Assembly: GCA_019634795.1 (NCBI GenBank)
Contig: JAHCAR010000003.1
Span: 204,716 to 268,715 of the forward strand
Reading direction: 5' to 3'
Source of the DNA: Dokdonella sp.
GTDB taxonomy: Bacteria; Pseudomonadota; Gammaproteobacteria; Xanthomonadales; Rhodanobacteraceae
DNA length: 64,000 bases
Under the pieces are notes generated by a model. It worked only from the letters and a program-made list of their open reading frames with translations. It searched no databases and was not told the origin of the DNA. Below, one piece after another: positions 1 to 8,876 of the stretch; within the stretch, counting starts at the first letter, position 1; each line of letters begins with the position of its first letter. A program made the position numbers and the translations under genes.

Positions 1-333
1 CAGCACTCGTGATCGTGCCCAGTACAGATCCGTGCCGTCCTTGAAGATTACGTATACGTAGGAGGCGCCGAAGAACGAATAGCCGCGCACCACCGTCGCA
101 CCCGGTACCGCCAGCATGGCGGTCTCCAGCGGATAGGTGACCTGGTCCTGCACCACCTGCGGGGCCTGTCCCGGGTATGAGGTCTTGACGATGACCTGCA
201 CATCCGACAGGTCCGGAATCGCGTCCACTGGTGTGCGTTGCAGCGCGTACAGGCCCGCGATAACGACAAAACCCAGCGCCAGCAGCACGAACACGCGATT
301 GTTCAGTGACCAGCGGATGATCGCGGCGATCAT
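1..333 (-). CDS. cusA: Heavy-metal efflux RND permease (CusA-like), N-terminal part only
   Basis: Inner-membrane proton-driven permease of a tripartite metal exporter. Only about 111 N-terminal residues lie in the window; the gene runs off the left edge. Reading leftward from the ATG at 331-333, the protein opens [15 protein letters not shown], a first transmembrane segment, then [14 protein letters not shown] and [17 protein letters not shown], which are typical of the first periplasmic loop of CusA/CzcA (HME-RND) pumps. The ATG overlaps the stop of the adaptor gene by 4 bp (ATGA), so it is the third cistron of an outer-membrane factor / adaptor / permease operon. The Met- and His-rich adaptor next door favours Cu/Ag, but the specificity-determining membrane segment lies outside the window. 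Confidence 0.9.
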   Translation of the reverse strand, partial: MIAAIIRWSLNNRVFVLLALGFVVIAGLYALQRTPVDAIPDLSDVQVIVKTSYPGQAPQVVQDQVTYPLETAMLAVPGATVVRGYSFFGASYVYVIFKDGTDLYWARSRVL

Positions 334-1811
334 GGCTGCATCTCATGTGCAGAGTGGTCGTTGACGGTCTCGGAGTCGTCCTCCGTGTGCATCGTCGCGT
401 CCGGTTCCGTCATGTCCATTCCCATGTCATGTGCGGAGTGGGGGCTGGCGGCTTCGGATTCGTCTTTTCTTGTGTCGTCCGCCGTGTGTGTTGCCGCATG
501 CGGGCCGCTCATGTCCATGCCCGACATGTCGCTAGAGTCATCAGGTTCTGCCACCGGACCGGAGGTTTCGTCACAAGCTGACTTGCCGGCGCTCAGCCGC
601 AGTGTGGCGGCATCGATATTGGCTTCCGAATCGATCATGAACTGTGCCGAAGTCACGACCCGCTGGCCCGCGCGCAAGCCCTTGCGAATTTCCACCTGGT
701 CACCGGATGTGGCACCGGTTTGCACCGGGCAGACATCGAAGCGGCCATCACCCTGAGCGACTACGACCCGCTTGCTTTGCCCGGTTTCAATCAGGGCCAG
801 CGCCGGAATGTACACCGTATCGTTCTGTGCAGCGGTTTGCAGACCGACATGTGCATACATGTTCGGCTGCAGGCGTCGGTCCGGATTGGGCAGGCGCACG
901 CGCACCTTGACCGTGCGGGTCATGGCACTGACGTCGGGATAGATGTAATCGACCGTGCCTTGCCAGCTTTCGCCAGCAAAGGCATCAAAGGTGACATCCG
1001 CTACCTGTCCCTTATGCAGCAGCGCGGTATTGGCCGGGTCGACTTCCACCAGCACCCACACGGTATCAAGATTAGCCAGCTGCATCACCTGCGTGGCGGG
1101 CATCACCCAGGCGCCTTCACTGACCCCTAGCTTCATCACCACGCCAGTCGATGCGGCATAGCGTGCCACCCGGTTGCCGACCTTGCGCGTGCGCGAGAGT
1201 TGTTCGATTTGTGCATTGCTGAAACCGAACGAGCGCATGCGCTCGCGCGAGGTGGCAATCAATGACTGGCTGCCACTGGCCAAAGCGGTCAAGTATTCGC
1301 GCTCGGCGGTGGCCAGTTTTGGCGAAAACAGGGCATACAACAGCTGACCCTTGCGTACCGGGTCGCCCACGCTCTTGACTGCCAGCTTTTCCACCCAGCC
1401 TTCGGCGCGGGTGTTGATACTCGTGAGCGTGTCTTCGTCATAGCCCACATAGCCGACGGCCTCGATACGATTGGCCAGTGATCCCCGCATGACCTCTGCG
1501 GTGCGTACGCCCAGATTGTTGACCACAGCCGGGTCAATCCTGACATCACTGCTTTCGCTACTTCCGCTGCCGTCTGCGTACACTGGCACCAAGTCCATGC
1601 CCATAGGTGACTTGCCTGGCTTGTCGCTACGGAAGTTCGGGTCCATGGGCGCCTTCCAGTAGAGAGCCTTGCGCTCCGGCGTCGCGATTTCCGAAGCGGC
1701 GGCCTGATCCGTACTCGCCGCCGTGTGGCCGCGCTTGCCGAGCAAATATCCGGCAACCAGTGCAAGCGATACGGCGATGAGGGCCAGGAGAATCAATCTA
1801 GATTTTTTCAT
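330..1811 (-). CDS. cusB: RND periplasmic adaptor with Met/His-rich tail (CusB-like)
   Basis: Membrane-fusion subunit linking the permease to the outer-membrane channel. I start at MKKSRLILL (493 aa), where the ATG overlaps the upstream stop (ATGA); a frame 14 codons longer is open but lacks this coupling. Residues 5-25 form a signal anchor. Residues about 51-78 ([20 protein letters not shown] and following) match the heavy-metal-binding domain seen in CusB proteins. The barrel-sandwich and beta-barrel regions follow. The last about 65 residues form an unusual tail of two imperfect repeats rich in Met, His and Asp ([14 protein letters not shown]... then [14 protein letters not shown]..., each followed by HSAH-type motifs), probably an extra periplasmic metal-capture segment. 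Copper or silver export is inferred from family and tail; no single residue proves the ion. Confidence 0.9.
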   Translation of the reverse strand: MKKSRLILLALIAVSLALVAGYLLGKRGHTAASTDQAAASEIATPERKALYWKAPMDPNFRSDKPGKSPMGMDLVPVYADGSGSSESSDVRIDPAVVNNLGVRTAEVMRGSLANRIEAVGYVGYDEDTLTSINTRAEGWVEKLAVKSVGDPVRKGQLLYALFSPKLATAEREYLTALASGSQSLIATSRERMRSFGFSNAQIEQLSRTRKVGNRVARYAASTGVVMKLGVSEGAWVMPATQVMQLANLDTVWVLVEVDPANTALLHKGQVADVTFDAFAGESWQGTVDYIYPDVSAMTRTVKVRVRLPNPDRRLQPNMYAHVGLQTAAQNDTVYIPALALIETGQSKRVVVAQGDGRFDVCPVQTGATSGDQVEIRKGLRAGQRVVTSAQFMIDSEANIDAATLRLSAGKSACDETSGPVAEPDDSSDMSGMDMSGPHAATHTADDTRKDESEAASPHSAHDMGMDMTEPDATMHTEDDSETVNDHSAHEMQP

Positions 1812-3196
1812 GGCGTCGTATCCTGAGAAGTAGTTGATTGCAGAGACGGCCACAACGAGCCACCGGTCTGGTAATTGAGGGAAGCCAGCTGGGTAAAGAA
1901 ATCGGCGCGTGCACGGGCCAGCTCGAGTTTGGCCATCAGGTATTGCCGTTCAGCGGTAATCAGCTTCAGAAAGTCGCCACTGCCACTGCTGTAGTCGGCC
2001 TCTGCAGCCTGCATATTGAGCTCGGCCAACGGAAGCATCTTGCCCTCGTACAGGTGGACCGTTGCGACGGCCTGAACAGCAGTGGCGCGCGTTTGATCGA
2101 GATCGCTAAGCAACTGGTTGCGAGCATCGGCCAGTTTGGCCTCACTCTCACGCAAACGTGCATTGGCCTCACTCACCTCGCCGCGATGGTTACCGCCGAA
2201 CGGAATGTTGATCGCGACGCCTACGGTGAGGCGTTTTGCCGGCAGGTCCATGATGCTGTTGTAACCTGCCAGCAAGCTGATATTCGGATAGTTGTTCTTG
2301 TGCGCAAGATCGACCCGATTCTGTCTCGCGCGGATGGTGGCATCGATGCTCCGCAGCATCGGATAGTGCGCCAATGCAGCGTCCTGCAGGGCTGCGGGGG
2401 TCGGCAGTGCGATTTCTTGGGGCAGAACGAACGGTGCGGGTACTGGGGTATCCGGGTCGAGATTTTGCAGCGCGTTGATCTTCGCCTGCACCGTGCGCTG
2501 CAAACGCGTGAGCTCCAAGGCCTGATTCTGCAAGCGAACCAATTCGACTTCTGCCTGCAGTACATCCTGTTGCGGCGACTGCCCGGAGGCGTAGGCCGTT
2601 TCTGCAACCGCACGCAGACGCGTCACCAAAATGACGTTCTCGGTATTAATGGCGAGCGCGCTATACGCGTAGAACCACTGGGCGTAGGTGGCACGTGCCA
2701 GCGTAACCAGGCGCAAGCGCAGGTCGGACGTTTGCTGTTCGGCCGATTCCGCCTCAGCGGCCGCCATCTTGGTGCGCAGAGCCAGAGTGCCCGGCCAAGG
2801 CAACTTCTGGCTGAACTGCGCGTTTTGATTCAGCCCCTGTCGTGGACTACCGGCGGTATTCGGCGCCACCACATAGCTCAGCATCGGATCGTCCAGCGCA
2901 CCCGCCGATTCGATCCGCGCGCTGGCCGCATCGGCCGCCGCCTGCATCGCCTCAATGCCCGGATTGCGTTGCAGAACCTGTTGTACCAGCCGTTCGGCGG
3001 AAAGCCCCGTCGTGGCAGGCTCAGGGGCGTCAGGCAGTTTTTCGACCCTTGCGAGTCGCCATGCGTCGACGCTCTGCTGACCTGCCGGAGGAGGCGCGTG
3101 GGCCGCCTGCACTGAGGGAGCTGCCGCCATGACTCCTGACGCGAGCACGACCAGTCCCGACGCCGCAAAAAGTCGGACAAAATGTACCAAAATCAC
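1808..3196 (-). CDS. Outer-membrane efflux factor (TolC/CusC family)
   Basis: Outer-membrane channel of the tripartite metal exporter, first cistron of the minus-strand operon. Two outer-membrane-efflux repeats are visible (from LSAERLVQQVLQRNPGIEAM, and later LTVGVAINIPFGGNHRGEV), with the long alpha-helical coiled segments typical of the family. I choose a GTG start at 3196, giving VILVHFVRLFAASGLVVLAS, a convincing signal peptide, and a 462-aa protein. The frame stays open to 3352, but the extra 52 residues (Ser/Cys/Trp-rich) look non-coding. No strong ribosome-binding site precedes the GTG, so the exact start is uncertain. The stop overlaps the adaptor ATG (ATGA). Confidence 0.87.
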   Translation of the reverse strand: MILVHFVRLFAASGLVVLASGVMAAAPSVQAAHAPPPAGQQSVDAWRLARVEKLPDAPEPATTGLSAERLVQQVLQRNPGIEAMQAAADAASARIESAGALDDPMLSYVVAPNTAGSPRQGLNQNAQFSQKLPWPGTLALRTKMAAAEAESAEQQTSDLRLRLVTLARATYAQWFYAYSALAINTENVILVTRLRAVAETAYASGQSPQQDVLQAEVELVRLQNQALELTRLQRTVQAKINALQNLDPDTPVPAPFVLPQEIALPTPAALQDAALAHYPMLRSIDATIRARQNRVDLAHKNNYPNISLLAGYNSIMDLPAKRLTVGVAINIPFGGNHRGEVSEANARLRESEAKLADARNQLLSDLDQTRATAVQAVATVHLYEGKMLPLAELNMQAAEADYSSGSGDFLKLITAERQYLMAKLELARARADFFTQLASLNYQTGGSLWPSLQSTTSQDTTP

Positions 3197-3485
3197 GCGT
3201 GAACACTTTTTCGAGCTCGAAGAATTCGCCGTACCAAAGCGAGTACGAATCCAGCCCCACGAACAAGATGAAGGCCAGACCAGGATTGTGCAGAAAAGCA
3301 GTCGAACCGAGCGCAAACCCGTGGGGCGCGATGAATCAGTGAAGGAAATCATGTTTGTTGCCTTGCGACACGACTTGGCTCACGCCAAGAAAATAGGTGC
3401 AATGGCTAGGTGTCATCGTGAGACAACCACGCCGATGTGTGTGGTGGCGGCACAGTAGAGTGCCAGACCGACATCAGGACGGAGC

Positions 3486-3884
3486 TCAGATCAGCAACAA
3501 ACTGGCGGGATGGAGAGTAGGTCGGTGCCAGGAAAGGGCAGGAGCGGGCGCAACCGACAGACCAAGGGCCGGCGCCTCGCTGGCCGTCGACAGGCAGGCG
3601 ATGAAAGAAGCAGTTGGGACGAAGGGCAGGCTGGGGACGCGGCTCGACGTGTCACCTTGATCTCCCTGGCTGCAATGCATCTTGCAAATGGGCGACAAAT
3701 CAGTCGGAGGCGCTTCATGACATCCAGCCAGCGCGGTCACATGCGAATAATCGGCATGACCTGATGCCAGACTTGCCAGAGACGCCGTCGGGTGCAAGAC
3801 GAGGGCAAATTGCGACCACAGCAGCATCAATCCTGCAAGCAAAGCGAGGCGTGACTGAAGGCGGTGGCGGCGGAAGCGATTCAT
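3486..3884 (-). CDS. Small exported Cys/His protein upstream of the cus-type operon
   Basis: 132-aa predicted protein with a basic N terminus and a hydrophobic signal segment (residues about 12-36), then a short soluble part containing the metal-ligand-like motif CKMHCSQGD. It lies upstream of the efflux operon on the same strand, about 290 bp before the outer-membrane factor. Small exported proteins of this style, some annotated CopL or DUF2946, commonly precede copper-resistance operons in Xanthomonadales. The assignment to that group is by position and composition only; I cannot confirm homology. The C-terminal half is low-complexity, rich in Ala, Ser and Pro. Confidence 0.5.
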   Translation of the reverse strand: MNRFRRHRLQSRLALLAGLMLLWSQFALVLHPTASLASLASGHADYSHVTALAGCHEAPPTDLSPICKMHCSQGDQGDTSSRVPSLPFVPTASFIACLSTASEAPALGLSVAPAPALSWHRPTLHPASLLLI

Positions 3885-3920
3885 GATGTCCTAGTTATAA
3901 CCCTGACTGGGACGTGGACC

Positions 3921-3936
3921 CTTGACCGAGGTCAAG
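3921..3936. promoter_or_regulatory. Perfect dyad, possible metal-regulator operator
   Basis: Inverted repeat CTTGACC-GA-GGTCAAG, 7-bp arms and a 2-bp spacer, in the intergenic region between the minus-strand efflux cluster and the plus-strand ATP-grasp-like gene. The arms contain TTGACC on both strands, as in many metal-responsive promoters where the -35 element overlaps the operator. No matching -10 at standard spacing was found, so which direction it controls is unclear. Confidence 0.4.
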
Positions 3937-4012
3937 TAGTGGCAATCCATGCGACTTACCCTCAGACAGTTCTGGTATAGATTGGTTCCGAGGCGTTGAC
4001 TGGACTTCCGGA

Positions 4013-5350
4013 ATGGACGAATCACACAATCTTAATAAGGTTAAGCCAACCTGCGGAGTCTGCGCTCCGGACTATTCTGCAGACACACTCAATGAAAAGT
4101 GTTTCTGTGTCGCCATCGAGCCAGAGAGATTGCGTTCGGAACTGGAACAATTGCTGGTGGCGCGGGGCGCTTTCGCATCAATGGCACAAACGCACCCGCA
4201 TCTGTTCGCCTCGGTGCCTGTCTACGTTCCCCCGATCGCCATAGCGCAGATTGCGGACGTGGTCGAAGCCGTCGAGGCTGTTACGGCACTTCCGGCGTTT
4301 CGAAATGCCGTCATGGAGTGGGCGCCCGACATTGCACGAAAGAATCCAGGGTCGCCTGGTGGACTTCTAGGTCTGGATTTCCATCTGACCACCGCCGGTC
4401 CCCGGCTCATCGAGATCAACACCAATCCAGGTGGCGTGTTGCTCAATTCCCTGCTCGGACAGGCGCAGCGCATCTGCGTGCCAGAACAAATGTTGGCTAC
4501 GAGCAATGCGTCGGGCGTGGACAGTGCAATCATGGATATTGTTGCGACAGAATGGCGCCTCCTGCGAGGAGCGCAAGAGCTGGAGTTCCTGGTGATCGTC
4601 GATGAATCGCCGGAGGAACAATATCTATACCCGGAATTCCTCCTGTACCAGGATCTGTTTCGACGGAACGGCTATCGAGCTGAGATCTGCAGTCCATCGG
4701 ATCTCGACTTTCGAGAGGGACGAATCTGGCTGGCCGATGCGCCTGTGGATTTTGTCTACAATAGGTTGACAGACTTTTCGCTAGTGGAATCTGGAAACCG
4801 TGCGTTGCGCGACGCTTACCAAGCCGGAGACGTGGCACTCTCGCCACATCCGCATGCTCACGCGCTGCAAGCAGACAAGCGCAATTTCACGCTGCTGGGA
4901 GATTCGGCCTTTCTTGCAAAGGCAGGAGCCACGCCCGCTTCAGTGGAAGTCTTGTTCGACGCAATTCCGAAGACTCAGCTTGTCTCGCCGGAGAGCAGAG
5001 ACTGGTTGTGGGCGAATCGCCGGCAGTTCTTCTTCAAGCCCGCAGCTGGCTATGGGAGCAAGGCGGCCTATCGGGGCGAGAAATTGACCCGGCGCGTTTG
5101 GGATGAGATCGCCTCTGGCACTTTTGTTGCTCAGGAGTTAATAAAGCCAAGCGAGCGTCACGTCAACGATGATGGCCGTCCGCACAAGGTTGATATTCGG
5201 TGCTATGCCTATCAAGGCAAGGCGTTGCTGTATGCGGCACGCCTGTACCAGGGGCAGACCACTAATTTTCGCACGCCTCTCGGCGGATTCGCGCCCGTAC
5301 TGACCATGCCTCAGCCAAATCCAAAGAAAGCCGAGCAGCCTCGTGAATAA
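4013..5350 (+). CDS. Uncharacterised ATP-grasp-like protein
   Basis: 445-aa cytosolic protein. Several stretches resemble ATP-grasp ligase folds: LIEINTNPGGVLLN (acidic/Asn metal-site style), FFFKPAAGYGSKAAYRG (ATP-binding Lys plus a glycine-rich loop) and FVAQELIKPSERH followed by KVDIRCYAYQGKALLYAARL. The order suggests a non-standard or permuted ATP-grasp. The N terminus carries closely spaced cysteines (CGVCAP then CFCVA), a possible metal or redox site. The next gene, a small membrane protein, starts with a GTG inside this gene's last codons (8-bp overlap), so the two are translationally coupled. It sits between a Cus-type and a Dme/Czc region. Substrate unknown; a peptide-bond- or ester-forming ligase would be the family expectation. 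I start at the ATG at 4013; no strong ribosome-binding site is visible. Confidence 0.75.
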   Translation: MDESHNLNKVKPTCGVCAPDYSADTLNEKCFCVAIEPERLRSELEQLLVARGAFASMAQTHPHLFASVPVYVPPIAIAQIADVVEAVEAVTALPAFRNAVMEWAPDIARKNPGSPGGLLGLDFHLTTAGPRLIEINTNPGGVLLNSLLGQAQRICVPEQMLATSNASGVDSAIMDIVATEWRLLRGAQELEFLVIVDESPEEQYLYPEFLLYQDLFRRNGYRAEICSPSDLDFREGRIWLADAPVDFVYNRLTDFSLVESGNRALRDAYQAGDVALSPHPHAHALQADKRNFTLLGDSAFLAKAGATPASVEVLFDAIPKTQLVSPESRDWLWANRRQFFFKPAAGYGSKAAYRGEKLTRRVWDEIASGTFVAQELIKPSERHVNDDGRPHKVDIRCYAYQGKALLYAARLYQGQTTNFRTPLGGFAPVLTMPQPNPKKAEQPRE

Positions 5351-5807
5351 GCTGACTCGCGTCATACGAAGTCCATTTCCCAAGTTTATGGCGCTGACAG
5401 TGGCAATTGGATTCTTCCTGAATGAATTCTGGGAAATGGCTCAGATGGCTGCATACGTTGAGACGACTGGCCAGCCTTGGACGAAAACCCTGGCACTTTG
5501 CACGCCTGCTGCGTTCGGTGACGTCGTCATTCTGCTTGGCCTCTACTCGATTGCCGCATTGGCTTCAGCTGATCCGACCTGGGGATTGCGAGGCAAATGG
5601 AATCAATACCTCACAACAATATTGATGGGACTGGGTGTGGCGGCGTTGATTGAACATGCCGCGCTCAGCACTGGCCGCTGGTCCTACAATTCGGATATGC
5701 CGGTGGTTCCATATCTCGGAGCAGGGTTCTGGCCACTCCTTCAGATGGCCGTCTTGCCACCGACGACTTTCTGGTTGGCCAAGCATTGGACAGTTCGAGA
5801 AAATTGA
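5343..5807 (+). CDS. Small integral membrane protein coupled to the ATP-grasp-like gene
   Basis: 154-aa protein with about four hydrophobic segments (residues about 15-35, 52-75, 88-110, 122-145). The GTG start at 5343 overlaps the end of the upstream coding region by 8 bp, and the shared operon suggests a joint function. Polar positions in the first helix (FFLNEFWEMAQM) and a conserved-looking YNSDMPVVPYLGAGFWPLLQ stretch could line a substrate site. I do not recognise a named family. It could be a membrane partner or transporter for whatever the ATP-grasp-like enzyme makes. Confidence 0.7.
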   Translation: MNKLTRVIRSPFPKFMALTVAIGFFLNEFWEMAQMAAYVETTGQPWTKTLALCTPAAFGDVVILLGLYSIAALASADPTWGLRGKWNQYLTTILMGLGVAALIEHAALSTGRWSYNSDMPVVPYLGAGFWPLLQMAVLPPTTFWLAKHWTVREN

Positions 5808-6031
5808 CCGGATCACTCTGCTCTAGTGCAGGGAACCAGTTGAACTATGGGGAACATGGTCGAGGGTAGGGAAGAATTGGATGCTAGGCTGCCGTATCCA
5901 ATAGCTCTAGCGGACCGTAGGAGCGTCGATTGAAGGGCCGATTGTCGTCGTGCGCCCACTCGGATCGATAGCTCCAAGGGTGACCAGGATAGATGTCACC
6001 CATCTTGAACAATCGGAATGTTGGTGGAGAT

Positions 6032-7351
6032 ATGAAAACTTCTGAGAGCAGGTCGCCCCAGTACCGAAAAGATAGTCTGACCTTGGTCGGAGCGGTTGCG
6101 CTTGGAACCGGGGTGATGATTGGCGCAGGAATATTTGCGCTGACAGGCCAGATGGCTGAAATGACCGGGCGACTTTTCCCACTGGCTTTTCTTTCAGCCG
6201 CATTGATTGTTTCTTTCAGCGCCTACTCATACGTAAAAATGTCGAATGCTTTTCCGTCGGCTGGCGGAATAGCCATGTACTTGGAAAAGGCCTACGGACG
6301 TACGCTGACAACAGCCTTTTTTGCCTTGTTGATGTACTTCTCAATGGTCATTGCCCAGAGCTTCTTGGCTCGTACATTTGGCGCCTACACCCTGCAGTTG
6401 TTCGACATTGAGGATTCCAGCTTGCTGGTGCCCACGTTGGGCGTGGGATTGTTGCTGGCCGCTTTCCTAGTCAATTTATCTGCAAACCGAATGATCGAGG
6501 GTGTGACTACGGTGCTCGGATTCATCAAAGTAGGCGGCATCATTCTGTTTGGCGTTGTTGGCGTCACGGTTGCAGATTCGATCGAAGTCAATTTCACAAC
6601 CCAGAATCTCGATGTATCTTTGACAGGGTTTCTTGGTGCCACTGCTCTCGGCATACTGGCCTTCAAGGGTTTTACCACCATTGCGAACAGTGGCTCGGAG
6701 TTGAAAGACCCGCACCGCAATGTCGGCAGAGCTATCATAATTTCGATCGCGCTTTGCGTCGTTATCTACGCGTTGGTTGGCTTCGCGGTCGCGAGCAATC
6801 TGTCTCTTCAGGAAATTGTCGACACGAGAAACTACTCGCTGGCGGCAGCTGCCAAGCCGGCACTAGGAAAATACGCGGTGTGGTTTACGGTTGTCCTGGC
6901 AATGCTGGCGACAGCAGGCGGAATCATTGCCAGCATTTTTGCCGTCTCTCGGATGCTGGCCATGCTGACTGAGATGAAGCTCGTTCCCCACCGTCATTTA
7001 GGGATGCCGGGTAGCATCCAAAAACACACCCTGGTTTACACGGTTGTCTTGGGGTTGCTGCTAACTGCGTTTTTCAATCTGACACGTATCGCAGCTTTGG
7101 GGATCATCTTCTATCTGATAATGGACATGGCAATTCATTGGGGCATATTGCGTCATCTTCGGAGAGAAATTGGCGCCCGTAGCGCTGTTCTTGTTAGTGC
7201 TATCGTTCTTGATCTTATCGTCTTGGTTGGATTTTTCTGGGTCAAAATATCCAGCGATCCGCTGGTCGTGGGGGTCGCTTCTGCAGTAATGGCGTCAATC
7301 TTGGCTGTAGAAGCAATCTTCTTGCGACGCAATCCCATCGCGCCCAAATGA
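6032..7351 (+). CDS. APC-superfamily amino-acid/polyamine permease
   Basis: 439-aa secondary transporter of the amino acid-polyamine-organocation superfamily, in the inner membrane, with about 12 hydrophobic segments. The N terminus carries the family's first-helix signature (GAVALGTGVMIGAGIFAL), whose unwound Gly-rich segment binds substrate, and AFKGFTTIANSGSELKDPHR matches the sixth helix and following loop. I start at MKTSESRS because a GGTGGAG ribosome-binding site lies just before it; 13 upstream codons are also open. It stands alone, about 220 bp after the membrane-protein gene. Base composition is less GC-rich than the core region to the right, as expected for island DNA. Substrate not determinable from sequence. 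Confidence 0.88.
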   Translation: MKTSESRSPQYRKDSLTLVGAVALGTGVMIGAGIFALTGQMAEMTGRLFPLAFLSAALIVSFSAYSYVKMSNAFPSAGGIAMYLEKAYGRTLTTAFFALLMYFSMVIAQSFLARTFGAYTLQLFDIEDSSLLVPTLGVGLLLAAFLVNLSANRMIEGVTTVLGFIKVGGIILFGVVGVTVADSIEVNFTTQNLDVSLTGFLGATALGILAFKGFTTIANSGSELKDPHRNVGRAIIISIALCVVIYALVGFAVASNLSLQEIVDTRNYSLAAAAKPALGKYAVWFTVVLAMLATAGGIIASIFAVSRMLAMLTEMKLVPHRHLGMPGSIQKHTLVYTVVLGLLLTAFFNLTRIAALGIIFYLIMDMAIHWGILRHLRREIGARSAVLVSAIVLDLIVLVGFFWVKISSDPLVVGVASAVMASILAVEAIFLRRNPIAPK

Positions 7352-7440
7352 AGACAAGTGACAACGGGTTGCCAAAGATTGGGGAGGGCTGCATGCCAGC
7401 CTAGTAGTTCTCCCTTCGAGATTCGACTATGGGCTCTCGG

Positions 7441-7713
7441 CTATTTGAGGTACGAACGCAGCAGTGACACTACGTTGGTTACTTCATTTTCCCGAACAGT
7501 GCTATTGGCCTCCTCTGCAATGTGCTCGCGCAAGTGCTCGCCCAACACCTCAAGCAGCAGTCCCTGGACAGCACCGCGTACGGCCGCGATTTGAGTCAGA
7601 ATCGCCGTGCATTCTGCGTCTTCAGTGAGTGCCTTTTCTATGGCGGCGAGCTGTCCGGCAATGCGGCGGGTTCGGGCCAGTAATTTCGACTGATTGCGGA
7701 CAACGTGCGACAT
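7441..7713 (-). CDS. dmeR: CsoR/RcnR-family metal-sensing repressor (DmeR-type)
   Basis: 90-aa all-helical repressor of the CsoR/RcnR (DUF156) family. The metal-ligand fingerprint of the Ni/Co sensor RcnR is present: His3, Cys35, His60 and His64, with Arg/Lys-rich helix 1 for DNA contact. It is divergently transcribed from a DmeF-type cation-diffusion transporter. The family is known to bind G/C-tract operators and release them on metal binding, and such an operator lies between the two genes. Ni2+/Co2+ control of dmeF is therefore inferred. FrmR-type aldehyde sensors share Cys35 and His60 but start with Pro2 and lack His3 and His64, so they are less likely. Confidence 0.9.
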   Translation of the reverse strand: MSHVVRNQSKLLARTRRIAGQLAAIEKALTEDAECTAILTQIAAVRGAVQGLLLEVLGEHLREHIAEEANSTVRENEVTNVVSLLRSYLK

Positions 7714-7727
7714 GGGCGGCTCCTTGT

Positions 7728-7746
7728 TATACCCTAGGGGGGTATA
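7728..7746. promoter_or_regulatory. G-tract operator between dmeR and dmeF
   Basis: TATACCC-TA-GGGGGGTATA: an AT-flanked C/G tract forming an inverted repeat, 14 bp upstream of the dmeR start and 16 bp upstream of the dmeF start. This is the known operator architecture for RcnR/DmeR-type regulators. The right arm also supplies a TATATT that could be the dmeF -10 element, so repressor binding would block the promoter. Confidence 0.8.
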
Positions 7747-7762
7747 TTCTCACGAGTTGCCC

Positions 7763-8722
7763 ATGATGACACTTCAGGACGTCGCTGCTGAGCGAACGCA
7801 CTCTCATGCGTTTGACGAAGGCAATCCCCTAGCCGAACGAAACACCGGTCGGGCCATGTGGCTGACGATCATCATGACGATTGTAGAAATCACGGGTGGC
7901 TGGATCTACAACTCGATGGCCTTGCTCGCTGATGGCTGGCACATGAGCTCGCATGCCCTGGCCTTGGGCCTTTCGGTATTCGCCTATGCATGTGCACGCC
8001 GATTCGCGGCGGATCGACGATTTGCCTTCGGAACCTGGAAAATTGAGGTCCTCGGCGGCTACACGAGTGCAATCCTATTGTTGTGCGTGGCTGCGCTGAT
8101 GGCCTTCCAGTCAATTGAACGCCTGATCACGCCGCTTCCGATTCACTATTCGCAAGCCATTGTGTTGGCGGTATTGGGGCTGGCGGTCAATCTGATCTGT
8201 GCCTGGCTACTGCGTGGTCATCATTCTCACGATCATGGCCATGGTCACGAACATCACAGCGGCCACGCGCATCATCACGACCTGAATCTGCGTGCTGCCT
8301 ATCTGCACGTACTTGCTGATGCGGCGACATCGGTGTTCGCGATCATTGCGCTGGTCGGCGGCATGCTGTGGGGAGCACGATGGCTTGATCCGTTGATGGG
8401 GATTGTTGGTTCGATCCTGGTCACGGTCTGGGCTGTTGGACTTCTTCGCGACACCGGCAAGGTGTTGCTCGACGCGGAAATGGACTCGCCAGTCATTCAA
8501 GAGGTGCGCGAAGTCATGGCCGCGTGCGACCCGAAAGCCATCATCACCGACCTGCATGTCTGGCGTGTTGGCAAGGGCAAGTTCGCTTGCGTTTTGAGTC
8601 TGGTGACTCATAGCTCCATGAGCGCCGATGACTTTAGAACTCACTTGGCCGAGCACGAAGAGCTGGTTCATGTAACCGTCGAAACGACAATAGTTCCGTC
8701 AGGCGAACTGGGTCAAGGATGA
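7763..8722 (+). CDS. dmeF: Cation-diffusion-facilitator Co2+/Ni2+ exporter DmeF
   Basis: 319-aa CDF transporter, an inner-membrane metal/proton antiporter moving divalent cations from cytosol to periplasm. Six transmembrane segments are visible. The second-helix site reads LLADGWHMSSHALALG, the His-containing variant of DmeF-like members, and the fifth-helix site HVLADAATSVFAI gives the second HxxxD pair. Between them a cytosolic loop (residues about 152-172) is very rich in His with alternating Asp and Gly, a metal-trapping loop. The C-terminal domain has DLHVWRVGKGKFACVLSLV. I start at the first ATG of MMTLQDV; upstream in-frame codons would overlap dmeR and its operator. Regulation by the divergent DmeR is inferred from the operator. 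Confidence 0.93.
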   Translation: MMTLQDVAAERTHSHAFDEGNPLAERNTGRAMWLTIIMTIVEITGGWIYNSMALLADGWHMSSHALALGLSVFAYACARRFAADRRFAFGTWKIEVLGGYTSAILLLCVAALMAFQSIERLITPLPIHYSQAIVLAVLGLAVNLICAWLLRGHHSHDHGHGHEHHSGHAHHHDLNLRAAYLHVLADAATSVFAIIALVGGMLWGARWLDPLMGIVGSILVTVWAVGLLRDTGKVLLDAEMDSPVIQEVREVMAACDPKAIITDLHVWRVGKGKFACVLSLVTHSSMSADDFRTHLAEHEELVHVTVETTIVPSGELGQG

Positions 8723-8876
8723 ATCCTGCAGAAGTCGCCAATTTGAAGTCAATTTGCAACAAGAGCAAAGCGTCAGGCGGTGCGAAGTACAGCCGTCGCT
8801 GCACGCGCGAATTGGCCACGCTATACCATAGGAGCGCCAAAAACGCCCCCTTCACTTGCGAGTGGTTGTAGTCGCT

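Noticed and set aside
3190-3335. Minus-strand stretch reading FVGLDSYSLWYGEFFELEK, looking like a membrane-protein fragment
   Set aside because: Bounded by stops after a short distance, no family match; could be a decayed remnant but evidence is too thin.
3197-3352. 52-residue N-terminal extension of the outer-membrane factor
   Set aside because: Composition unlike the family and it would bury the signal peptide.
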